From Flavobacteriaceae bacterium (lineage in GTDB: Bacteria; Bacteroidota; Bacteroidia; Flavobacteriales; Flavobacteriaceae): 6,030 nucleotides of DNA. This document shows, piece after piece, positions 1 to 6,030 of this stretch. Location of the stretch: positions 1-6,030 of the forward strand of contig JABDLH010000231.1 in assembly GCA_013003145.1 (NCBI GenBank), given 5' to 3'. Both the position numbers and the translations under genes were made by a program. Every line of letters begins with the position of its first letter. Position 1 is the first letter of the stretch. The notes beneath the pieces were generated by a model that was not told the origin of the DNA, ran no database searches, and was given only the letters and a program-made list of their open reading frames with translations.

Positions 1-1502
1 GGGTAGAAGCGATGACTTTAGAGGAAGTTAATAAGGCAGCTTCTAAATACCTCATCCCATCTAACCGAACTATCGGCCGCTTCCATCCTACTAAAGACCC
101 GGAAAGAGTCGCTATTCCGCACGTTGCCAACCTGGACTCCCTTGTATCTGGTTATAAAGGGAAAGAGAGTAAGGGAACAGGTGAGGCCTTTGATGTTGCC
201 TATGATAAAATTGAAGAAAGACTACAGCGTGGTGAACTGGACAATGGAATAAAATATGGTTTCATTGAAAAAAGTAACAGGGGTGCTACAGTCACCTTCA
301 ATTTCAGTATCCGGAACGGAGACGTGAAATCGCTATCGAATAAGGGAATGATTCCTTCCTTCACAGCAGCAATGTTGAACAAAGGAACTACCAACATGAC
401 ACGACAGGAGATCGAAGACGAGTTGAGCAGACTTAAGAGTTCGGTCAACCTTTATGCAAGGAACGGGAATACCTATGCCTCTATTGAAAGCACGGAAGAA
501 AACCTCCAGGAGGTAGTTAAGCTGATGATTGATATGATCAAAAACCCAGCTTTTGAGCCCTCTGAACTTGAGAAAATAAAAACCGAACGCCTGGCTAACC
601 TGGAGAATAATAAAACCGAACCACAATTCCTGGCTTCCCAGCGCTTGGGAGAGATCAACAACACCTTCCCAAAAGGTCATCCTAATTACACCATGACCAT
701 TGAAGAGCAGGAAGCTGCGATTAAAGCTGTGACCGTGGAGGATATCAGGAAGTTTCACGACGAATTCTACGGACTGGGTAAATCTATTTTGGTGAGTATT
801 GGTGACCAGGATGTCGACCAACTGAAAAGTATGATGCAAGAAGCTTTTACCGGGTTTGAGAGTGATCATCCCTATTCGGAGATCAAAAATCCTTTCCAGG
901 CTAATAAGCCGGTACACGAGGACATTCAGACCCCGGACAAGCAAAACGCGATGACCTTGGGAGGACAGAGTATAAATATCAGTGAGTACCATGAGGATTA
1001 TGCTGCTCTAACTATAGCCAGCACTATTCTTGGTGGTGGTTTCCTGAATTCGCGTATCGCCGACAGGTTGCGACAGAAAGACGGGGTCAGTTACGGGGCT
1101 GGGGCAGGATTCCAGGCCGATTCAGACAAGGATGACTCCAATTCGCGCATGTTCATTTATGCCATCTATGCACCTGCTAATTACGACAAGGTACAATTAG
1201 GTTTCAAAGAAGAAATAGCGCGATTTATTGCTGACGGGATTACCGAAGAAGAACTAAAAGATGCGATCAATGGCTGGGTACAGGGCAGAACCGTTTCCAG
1301 GGCCAAAGACAACGAATTAGCTTCCTTAGTCAACAATAATATATATTATGATCGGGATATGGAATTTCATAAATCCATCGAAGATAAGGTGACTTCCCTT
1401 ACGGTCGAAGAAGTGAATGCAGCTATTAAAAAGTACATTAAACCATTTACAGAGTGGACCGTGGTGAATGCCGGCGACTTTAAGAAAGAAGGCACCGAAT
1501 AG
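1..1502 (+). CDS. M16 family zinc peptidase (insulinase/pitrilysin-like), C-terminal half, 5'-truncated by window edge
   Basis: This is the C-terminal part of an M16 metallopeptidase, which in Bacteroidota is usually a two-half protein of about 900 residues or more. The frame is open to the left edge (codons from position 3 read V-E-A before the Met at 12), and that stretch matches the end of an M16 domain (YLxPSNRTIGRFxPT). The internal Met at 12 is therefore probably not the start. About 499 residues are visible. From the Met at 12, residues about 75-280 form the third M16 domain and about 310-490 the fourth. The third domain has the family's GT-rich element (MLNKGT, 121-126), but the zinc motif HxxEH is replaced by IPSFTAAML (114-122). 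This is the usual state of the non-catalytic half; the active site should lie upstream. The fourth domain carries R-L-R-Q-K-D-G-V-S-Y-G (352-362), the conserved Arg/Tyr region involved in substrate binding. The gene ends at TAG 1500-1502, just before a strong terminator. Family assignment is secure; substrate and localisation cannot be told from this part. Confidence 0.9.
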   Translation, partial: VEAMTLEEVNKAASKYLIPSNRTIGRFHPTKDPERVAIPHVANLDSLVSGYKGKESKGTGEAFDVAYDKIEERLQRGELDNGIKYGFIEKSNRGATVTFNFSIRNGDVKSLSNKGMIPSFTAAMLNKGTTNMTRQEIEDELSRLKSSVNLYARNGNTYASIESTEENLQEVVKLMIDMIKNPAFEPSELEKIKTERLANLENNKTEPQFLASQRLGEINNTFPKGHPNYTMTIEEQEAAIKAVTVEDIRKFHDEFYGLGKSILVSIGDQDVDQLKSMMQEAFTGFESDHPYSEIKNPFQANKPVHEDIQTPDKQNAMTLGGQSINISEYHEDYAALTIASTILGGGFLNSRIADRLRQKDGVSYGAGAGFQADSDKDDSNSRMFIYAIYAPANYDKVQLGFKEEIARFIADGITEEELKDAINGWVQGRTVSRAKDNELASLVNNNIYYDRDMEFHKSIEDKVTSLTVEEVNAAIKKYIKPFTEWTVVNAGDFKKEGTE

Positions 1503-1517
1503 ATTAAGAGTTTTATT

Positions 1518-1544
1518 AAAAACCCGGGTAAACCCGGGTTTTTT
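1518..1544. terminator. Bidirectional intrinsic terminator between convergent genes
   Basis: The left arm AAAAACCCGGG (1518-1528), loop TAAA (1529-1532) and right arm CCCGGGTTTTT (1533-1543) form a perfect 11-bp stem with a 4-base loop. On the + strand it is followed by one more T, then AGTTTT, giving a good U-tract for the M16 gene, whose stop is 15 bases upstream. On the - strand the arm itself ends in five Ts, so it can also terminate the BLUF gene, whose stop is at 1557-1559. The core is simultaneously a tandem direct repeat, AAACCCGGGT twice (1520-1529 and 1530-1539), because CCCGGG is its own reverse complement. Confidence 0.9.
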
Positions 1545-1556
1545 AGTTTTAGGTGT

Positions 1557-2021
1557 TTACTCTCCGAAAAGGCGGCGAACAGTATTGAAAAGTTCGTGTT
1601 TGTCTTGAGCTAAAAGTCTTTCAGCGCTCCCCTCCAATACCCCGAAGGCTTCCCTGTTATTCTCAGCGACAGTGGCCTGATCCATAATTTTATCTAGCTG
1701 TAACCTCGTGTGCACAGCGCTATCGTCTTCTTCAAACTCGTAAAAGGCCATGGACCAATTGGGGAAAAGGCGACCCCCGCAATGATCATCGTGTAGTGTG
1801 GTAACTTGAGTATGTCTGTTGTCCTGCTGTATTTTCTTGTATAGATCCCGGACGTCGTCCTCAGAACCTTCAATCAGCTGCAGGAACTGTTGCTTATAGT
1901 ATATGATACAACCCGTAATCTCGTGATTCTTATTATAAGATTTTGACTTTAATAGCATCTCCTTAATCTTCGCTTTAGAGATAAAGGAATCCGCTTTTGA
2001 AATATAAATCACTGCATGCAT
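1557..2021 (-). CDS. BLUF-domain blue-light photoreceptor (FAD-binding), stand-alone
   Basis: This is a 154-residue BLUF (blue-light sensing using FAD) protein, probably cytosolic. The BLUF fold covers about residues 1-96. Aligned by spacing to PixD and AppA, the photocycle residues are all present: Tyr6 (AppA Tyr21), Asn30 (Asn45), Gln48 (Gln63) within FLQLIEG, Trp89 and Met91 within NWSM. The family pieces ITG (35-37) and D-x-R-H (67-70) are also there. Residues 97-154 are a charged, probably helical C-terminal extension with no recognisable enzymatic or DNA-binding output domain, as in short BLUF proteins such as PixD and BlrB, which signal through protein partners. Start choice: an in-frame TGA at 2028-2030 leaves only GTG 2022-2024 or ATG 2019-2021. 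I chose ATG because the Tyr then sits at the usual distance from the N-terminus; the GTG would add one Met. No clear Shine-Dalgarno is seen. It is transcribed away from the efflux genes' end and terminates at the shared hairpin at 1518-1544. Confidence 0.93.
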   Translation of the reverse strand: MHAVIYISKADSFISKAKIKEMLLKSKSYNKNHEITGCIIYYKQQFLQLIEGSEDDVRDLYKKIQQDNRHTQVTTLHDDHCGGRLFPNWSMAFYEFEEDDSAVHTRLQLDKIMDQATVAENNREAFGVLEGSAERLLAQDKHELFNTVRRLFGE

Positions 2022-2062
2022 CACCCGTCATTGTATTTAAAAGCAATTCTTTTAATAGACAT
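2021..2062 (-). other. Candidate 13-codon upstream ORF overlapping the BLUF start
   Basis: ATG 2060-2062 opens a frame reading M-S-I-K-R-I-A-F-K-Y-N-D-G and stops at TGA 2021-2023. The stop shares its A with the BLUF ATG (2019-2021), making a TGATG stop-start junction of the kind used for translational coupling. No Shine-Dalgarno is visible before the ATG, but such sites are often lacking in Bacteroidota, so this is weak evidence either way. A short open frame of this size is also expected by chance. Treat it as a possible leader peptide for the BLUF gene. Confidence 0.2.
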
Positions 2063-2186
2063 TACCAGGATTGCCTTATTACTTACGGTAAGATAAAGAA
2101 TTCCTAATCTAATTTTCAATGGTTTCCCATTGCTTTTTGACTAAATGACTTAAATAAGCATGAGAATCTACGCAAAAGCAAGCTGA
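2022..2186 (-). other. Non-coding leader/intergenic region between the CPXCG gene and the BLUF gene
   Basis: This 165-base A/T-rich stretch lies between two - strand genes and has no convincing conserved gene. It contains, in the - direction: a 6-bp hairpin with a GAAA loop (2117-2132); a weak flavobacterial-type promoter-like pair, TTG (2117-2119) and TATCTTAC (2088-2095) separated by 21 bases, matching the TAnnTTTG consensus only in part; an 11-base dyad CTTAC-G-GTAAG (2082-2092) overlapping that -7-like box; a 7-bp A/T-rich dyad TTAAAAG/CTTTTAA (2037-2055); and a possible 13-codon upstream ORF. A separate promoter for the BLUF gene here is plausible but not proven by the sequence. Confidence 0.5.
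2117..2132 (-). other. Short perfect hairpin with GNRA-type loop on the - strand
   Basis: Read on the - strand, CAATGG-GAAA-CCATTG forms a perfect 6-bp stem closed by a G-C pair around a GAAA (GNRA) tetraloop. It lies 54 bases after the CPXCG stop. In the - direction it is followed by AAAATTAG, not a U-tract, so it does not look like a normal intrinsic terminator for the efflux transcript. In the + direction it is followed by CTTTTTG, but no + strand gene ends here. It could be a transcript 3'-end stabiliser or chance. Confidence 0.35.
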
Positions 2187-2366
2187 TCAGGGTAAGGCAT
2201 TTGCCTGGAAGGATACCAGATCATTCCCGCTGAAGTTGACATTTACTTCTATGGAGTTACAGCACACCTCGCAATCCTCAATGTATTGTTGCTGCGCTGT
2301 AGAGGGATCAAATAGCATTGAAATAGTTTCCCAGCAATAGGGGCATTGAAAAAAATGTTCTAACAT
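2187..2366 (-). CDS. CPXCG motif-containing small cysteine-rich protein (putative zinc-binding)
   Basis: This is a 59-residue ORF starting at ATG 2364-2366 and ending at TGA 2187-2189. It has the layout of the CPXCG cysteine-rich family: Q-C-P-Y-C-W-E (7-13), then D-P-S (20-22), then Y-I-E-D-C-E-V-C-C (28-36), then a short acidic/hydrophobic strand. Cys8/Cys11 and Cys32/Cys35 (with Cys36) form two CxxC pairs able to hold one metal ion; zinc is the usual guess, but no function is established for the family. The final Gly of the family's name motif is Trp12 here. There is no signal peptide or membrane segment, so it should be cytosolic. It starts 15 bases after the TolC stop in the same direction and so probably shares its transcript. 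The strong motif match in a single clean frame makes it a real gene despite its size. Confidence 0.88.
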   Translation of the reverse strand: MLEHFFQCPYCWETISMLFDPSTAQQQYIEDCEVCCNSIEVNVNFSGNDLVSFQANALP

Positions 2367-2381
2367 AATTCTTCAACTTTA

Positions 2382-3737
2382 CTAAAGTGGCACATTGAGT
2401 AACTGCCCCGTAAGCTGCAACAATTGCAACTCGGCAAGCTTGGCATCATATTTAGCCAGGTTCTTATTGGTCTGGGCATTCAGAAGATTGATCTGGGCTT
2501 GCCTGAACTCGATAGAAGTGATCCTTCCCAATTGGAATTGCTCCCGGGAGCGCTCAAAATTATTCTTGTTCGTAACTACGTTCTTCTCCTGTATCCTGTA
2601 AATATTTAAGCGATTCTTATAGATGTCAAGGGCATTTTTAATATCCCTGTCTACCTCTAGCAATACTTGTTTCTTCAGGATTTCCTGGCTGTCATAGGCT
2701 ATTTTAGCATTCTTGATTCGAACCGCCGTATTTCCGCCGTCAAAGAGATTCCAGCTCAAGCTGGCCCCCAGGGACAAATTCTTATTGGTGTTATTGGTCC
2801 CGGGGAAAAAAGCTGAGGCTGCACTCTGGTTCAGGTTCCACCCATAAGAACCGGTCAGTCCTACCCTTGGTAAATACCCTGATTTGCTGATTTTGATATC
2901 GTAGGCATTGATGGCCAGGTTACGCTCTACCTGCAATACCGAGACGTTGTTCTCAGCAGCCCTGTCTATGTAATCCTGTAATACCAGTGGAGATGTGAAC
3001 TGGATAAGAGTATCTACGACAAATGCCCTATCGAGCTCCCTGTTCAGGACCAGGTTTAAATCTCGTTTGGCGTTCTTAAGTTGCTGCCTGGTGTTCAGCA
3101 AGTTGATACTGTCATTGGTGACATCTACCTCCGCATTCAGGATGTTCAGTTTGGTATTTTGCCCGAACTCAAAAGCATATTCAGCTCTTTTTGTCCGATC
3201 CTGGGAGATCCTGAGGGCCTCTTCCAATACTTTTTCGTTCTCACTTAACCTGGCGATCTCGTAATACACGCTGAATAATTCGAGCATCGTATTTTCTATG
3301 GTTTCCCGGGCCTGCAGTGTCGTTAGTTCATACTCTTCTTTTAAACTCTTGTAATTATACAGTCGCCCAAGTCCGTCAAAGAGGGTGTAATTGAGCTGGA
3401 GTGCGGAATTATAGCGTTGCGCTTCCGCCTGGTTGATCTCCAGGTCCGCCCTGGGATTCCCGTTATCATCAACCTGACCCGGAAATTCGATGGTAGAGTC
3501 GTCCCTGCTGTAATTAGCCCCTGCAACAGCGCTCAATGAGGGGAGATAGCCCGAATTAAGAATGCTCTGATTGTTATCCGCAATAGCCACCTGGTTCCGC
3601 GCCACCTCGATCCCGAAGTTTTTTTCCAGGGCTTGCGCCACAGCTTCCTCTTTAGTCAGCAGCGGGGATTGTGCCTGTAACAGGCACAGCCCTGAGATCA
3701 ATAACAGTACCGTGGCAAAACTTTCTTTCATCCGCAT
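2382..3737 (-). CDS. TolC-family outer-membrane efflux channel protein
   Basis: This is a 451-residue outer-membrane component of a tripartite efflux pump; as a trimer, the family forms a beta-barrel plus a periplasmic helical tunnel. Residues 1 to about 23 are a signal peptide (Lys/Arg, then a hydrophobic core, ending L-L-Q-A-Q). The internal duplication typical of TolC is plain: YLP at 64-66 and 288-290; LFDG at 119-122 and 331-334, each ending a strand and leading into a long helix; and F-x-x-G at 189-192 and 401-404, each followed by a Leu/Asn-rich heptad-like helix. Length is normal for the family. Two starts are possible, ATG 3735-3737 and ATG 3729-3731; the second is 6 bases past a GGA and gives a more standard M-K-E-S signal start, so the mature protein is unaffected. 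No good lipobox is present, unlike OprM-type channels. It begins 7 bases after the RND stop, which argues for an operon and for a functional pairing. Confidence 0.95.
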   Translation of the reverse strand: MRMKESFATVLLLISGLCLLQAQSPLLTKEEAVAQALEKNFGIEVARNQVAIADNNQSILNSGYLPSLSAVAGANYSRDDSTIEFPGQVDDNGNPRADLEINQAEAQRYNSALQLNYTLFDGLGRLYNYKSLKEEYELTTLQARETIENTMLELFSVYYEIARLSENEKVLEEALRISQDRTKRAEYAFEFGQNTKLNILNAEVDVTNDSINLLNTRQQLKNAKRDLNLVLNRELDRAFVVDTLIQFTSPLVLQDYIDRAAENNVSVLQVERNLAINAYDIKISKSGYLPRVGLTGSYGWNLNQSAASAFFPGTNNTNKNLSLGASLSWNLFDGGNTAVRIKNAKIAYDSQEILKKQVLLEVDRDIKNALDIYKNRLNIYRIQEKNVVTNKNNFERSREQFQLGRITSIEFRQAQINLLNAQTNKNLAKYDAKLAELQLLQLTGQLLNVPL

Positions 3738-3744
3738 TCCAATT

Positions 3745-6030
3745 CTAATTTTCAGAATGTTTCAGCCTGTTCTCAGACAGGTCTTCTTCCATCCCCTTAT
3801 TTGTTGAATCCATTTGTCCATTGAGGTGCTCTTCCTCTCTTTGCTCTTTAATAGCCCTTTCTACCTCTTCCCTTGAAATGTCATCGCCTGTTCTCAACCA
3901 TTTAACGGTTACCTTGTAACGGTTACTAAAAGCCAGGAACAAGGGCAGCAGCAATAAGGTGAGTACGGTGGCAAAACCGATTCCATATGCGATGGAAATC
4001 GCCATGGGTTTCAGGAATTGTGCCTGCCTGCTCTTTTCCAGCAATAAAGGTGCAAGACCCGCTATTGTTGTTATCGAAGTCAGGAAGATTGCCCTGAACC
4101 TTGATTTCCCTGCCTCAAAAATGGCGTCGTCAAATTTCATGCCCCCTCTAAGGTTAGTATTGAACTTACTGATCAATACCAGGCCATCGTTTACCATGAT
4201 CCCTATCAAAGCAATGATCCCAAGGAGAGACAGTATATTTATGGGAAATCCATGTAACCAATGTCCCCATGCTACAGCCGTCAGGCTGAAAGGAACAAGC
4301 AATAGCAATAACAGTGGCTGGCTAAAACTTCGGAACGTAAAAGCTATTACGATGTAAATCAGCATTAAGACCGTAAAACCTGCGGTCTGCAATGAGTCTA
4401 TTGTCTTCCCTGCTTCACGGTTCTGCCCTTCATAAGACGGACTTACCGTTGGATATTTTGAAGTAATATCCGGCATGATATCTTCCTTAACCCAGGCCAT
4501 GATGTCTGTACCGCTTGTGGTTTCACTATCCTTAATATCTGCGGTGATCTGCACTTCCCGGCGCCCATCAAGGTGGTTAATGGCCACTTCACCCCGAGCA
4601 ATTTCGTATACGGCGATCTCTTTTAATGGAATTCGATCCCCTGATGGTGTCACGATGCGCATCTCGTCGAGATCTGTAATAGATGAGCGGTTTGCCCGGT
4701 CATATCGGACCCATACCCTGATTTCATCCTGTCCACGCTGAAATCGCTGTGCTTGCGTTCCGAAGAAACCGGCGCGCACCTGGTTCATCACACTCCTCAG
4801 GTCCAGCCCAAGCAGGTAAGCATTATCCTTTAACTCTAAACGAATTTCTTTGATCCCGGCAGGGTCATTATCGGCTACGTCTTTAAGCAGGGCATTATTT
4901 TCAAGTGCAGCCTTTAATTCTACCTTGGCAGCTTTCAGTTCCTCTATATTATTACCCAGCAGGGAAACAGATACGGGACTTCCGCCAAAATTCCCCCCGG
5001 AACCAAAAATCAGGCTTTCAACCCCGGTCACCGGGCCCACAAGATCTCTCAGGCGATTGGTCACCATATCCGATCTTATCTGGTCCGGACGCTCTTCTCC
5101 GGGTAACAGGTTAATGACAAGGCTTGCGTTGGATGATCCCGGACCCAGGTTCCGGATCGTATTTTCAAACAACTCCTTACCGGTACCTGAAAGATATTTT
5201 TCAGTAAGTTCCCTGTTAACGATGTTTGCTTTTTCCTCGATGTAAGTGATGATCGAATCAGTTACCGCTTCATTGGTCCCGTTGGGCATGGTCAATTCTA
5301 CCGATACCCTGTCACTGGCTATCTGTGGAAAAAATGCCGTACGGACGACGCCTCCCCCTATAGAACCTATGGTCAGGGCAAAAGCCATGAAAAAGAAAGA
5401 AAACGTCAGGATCTTATGATGTATGGTGAAGGCCAGGGCAGGGCTATAAATCTTATCCCGCATCCAGGCCATCATATTATCCCCTGCGCGGTTAATTCCT
5501 CTTAGCTTCGCAAATATCTTAGCTAAGCCTTTTTTCGGTTTATCTGGCTGTTTTTGTAAAGCCTTAGAATGCGCAAGGTGTGCCGGTAATATGATCAGGG
5601 CCTCCACCAGGGATACAGCTAAAGTAAGAATAACGATTACCGAAACTTCTCCGAAGAATTCGCCGATACGCCCTTCAAGGAAAAAGAAAATAGAAAATGC
5701 CAGGATGGTGGTAATAATGGCCGAAACGATGGGAGGAATTACCTCCATAGTTCCATCAATAGCAGCCTGTATCGGTTTTTTACCCCGTTCGTAATGTTGG
5801 TATATGTTCTCAGCGATAACAATACCGTCATCAACCAGGATACCGATCACGATGATCATCCCAAAAAGGGATAGTACATTGATGGTCACATCAAACAGCG
5901 GTGCAAAAATAAACATCCCTAAAAAGGATATGGGCAGACCAAAAGCCACCCAGAACGCAAGCCTGGTATTCAGGAAAAGAGAAAGGACGATCAGCACGAG
6001 AATCATTCCCATAACCGCATTCTCCGTCAG
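3745..6030 (-). CDS. RND-family efflux permease (AcrB-like, HAE1-type), N-terminus beyond window edge
   Basis: This is the inner-membrane, proton-driven pump of a tripartite efflux system. The frame is open to the right edge: six codons L-T-E-N-A-V precede the Met at 6012 and match the family's motif just before TM2, so about 300 N-terminal residues (TM1 and first porter domain) are missing. Numbered from that Met, TM2-TM6 occupy about 1-145 and include G-I-L-V-D-D-G (57-63), whose Asp61-Asp62 correspond to the AcrB proton-relay Asp407/Asp408. TM7 is about 201-222. The second periplasmic loop, about 225-540, starts F-F-P-Q-I-A-S-D. TM8-TM12 occupy about 543-697. In TM10 the AcrB Lys940 position is Asn608, followed by Asp609 (G-I-M-V-N-D-G). 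The C-terminus has a charged cytosolic tail of about 58 residues, rich in Glu, Lys and Arg. The stop is TAG 3745-3747, followed after 7 bases by the TolC gene. An adaptor gene probably lies upstream. Substrate cannot be predicted; a heavy-metal (CusA-type) role is not indicated. Confidence 0.95.
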   Translation of the reverse strand: MTENAVMGMILVLIVLSLFLNTRLAFWVAFGLPISFLGMFIFAPLFDVTINVLSLFGMIIVIGILVDDGIVIAENIYQHYERGKKPIQAAIDGTMEVIPPIVSAIITTILAFSIFFFLEGRIGEFFGEVSVIVILTLAVSLVEALIILPAHLAHSKALQKQPDKPKKGLAKIFAKLRGINRAGDNMMAWMRDKIYSPALAFTIHHKILTFSFFFMAFALTIGSIGGGVVRTAFFPQIASDRVSVELTMPNGTNEAVTDSIITYIEEKANIVNRELTEKYLSGTGKELFENTIRNLGPGSSNASLVINLLPGEERPDQIRSDMVTNRLRDLVGPVTGVESLIFGSGGNFGGSPVSVSLLGNNIEELKAAKVELKAALENNALLKDVADNDPAGIKEIRLELKDNAYLLGLDLRSVMNQVRAGFFGTQAQRFQRGQDEIRVWVRYDRANRSSITDLDEMRIVTPSGDRIPLKEIAVYEIARGEVAINHLDGRREVQITADIKDSETTSGTDIMAWVKEDIMPDITSKYPTVSPSYEGQNREAGKTIDSLQTAGFTVLMLIYIVIAFTFRSFSQPLLLLLLVPFSLTAVAWGHWLHGFPINILSLLGIIALIGIMVNDGLVLISKFNTNLRGGMKFDDAIFEAGKSRFRAIFLTSITTIAGLAPLLLEKSRQAQFLKPMAISIAYGIGFATVLTLLLLPLFLAFSNRYKVTVKWLRTGDDISREEVERAIKEQREEEHLNGQMDSTNKGMEEDLSENRLKHSEN

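Noticed and set aside
12..14. ATG at 12 as the true start of the M16 gene
   Set aside because: The frame is open upstream and the flanking residues fall in the middle of an M16 domain end, so the gene is cut by the window edge.
333..992. Long - strand ORF (219 codons) opposite the M16 gene
   Set aside because: It is antisense to a clear, well-conserved M16 domain, has no recognisable domain, and overlaps other shadow frames.
2395..3264. + strand ORFs opposite the TolC gene
   Set aside because: They are shadows of a gene with clear internal TolC duplication and signal peptide; no independent coding evidence.
3675..3690. Possible lipobox cysteine in the TolC signal peptide (Cys18)
   Set aside because: The residues before it (S-G-L-C) do not fit the L-A/S-G/A-C lipobox, and a normal signal-peptidase I region follows.
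3959..5245. Several + strand ORFs of 69-132 codons inside the RND gene
   Set aside because: They lie opposite conserved RND membrane and porter segments, have Ser/Arg-rich low-information translations and show no family resemblance.
1557..6030. Light-regulated efflux system joining BLUF to the RND/TolC operon
   Set aside because: Only proximity supports it: there is a 165-base gap, a possible separate promoter, and no shared regulatory site. It cannot be claimed from this sequence.
1..6030. CRISPR arrays, tRNAs, rRNAs, insertion sequences, phage genes or toxin-antitoxin pairs
   Set aside because: No spaced repeats, cloverleaf-like sequence, transposase motifs or terminal inverted repeats were seen on reading both strands.

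Overview
The window looks like ordinary chromosomal DNA from a Bacteroidota member, most likely a marine Flavobacteriia. This is inferred from the moderate-to-low GC, the A/T-flanked CCCGGG terminator, the absence of clear Shine-Dalgarno sites, and the family types of the M16 protease, the RND pump and the small cysteine-rich protein. I found no mobile element, CRISPR array, tRNA, rRNA or phage signature, and both edges cut through genes.

Layout: (1) Positions 1-1502 (+) hold the C-terminal half of a long M16 (pitrilysin/insulinase-type) peptidase whose catalytic half lies left of the window. (2) A strong bidirectional terminator at 1518-1544 separates it from a convergent gene. (3) Positions 1557-2021 (-) encode a stand-alone BLUF blue-light photoreceptor of 154 residues with all the known photocycle residues. 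(4) Positions 2022-2186 are non-coding apart from a possible 13-codon upstream ORF; they hold three short dyads and a weak promoter-like sequence. (5) Positions 2187-2366 (-) encode a 59-residue CPXCG-type cysteine-rich protein, easily missed because of its size. (6) Positions 2382-3737 (-) encode a TolC-family outer-membrane efflux channel. (7) Positions 3745-6030 (-) encode most of an RND inner-membrane efflux permease whose N-terminus lies beyond the right edge.

The RND gene, the TolC gene and the CPXCG gene are co-directional with gaps of 7 and 15 bases, so they probably form one transcript. A periplasmic adaptor (membrane-fusion) gene would be expected upstream of the RND gene, outside the window. 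Together, adaptor, RND and TolC would form a tripartite, proton-driven pump across both membranes. The small cysteine-rich protein is a putative metal-binding passenger with no established role. The BLUF gene follows after a 165-base gap and probably has its own promoter, although read-through cannot be excluded because no U-tract terminator is visible after the CPXCG gene.

Nothing here clearly amounts to an undescribed system. The points most worth a second look are the small CPXCG gene at the end of the efflux operon, the complete but effector-less BLUF protein with its structured leader, and the RND transmembrane segment that has Asn-Asp where AcrB has its relay lysine.
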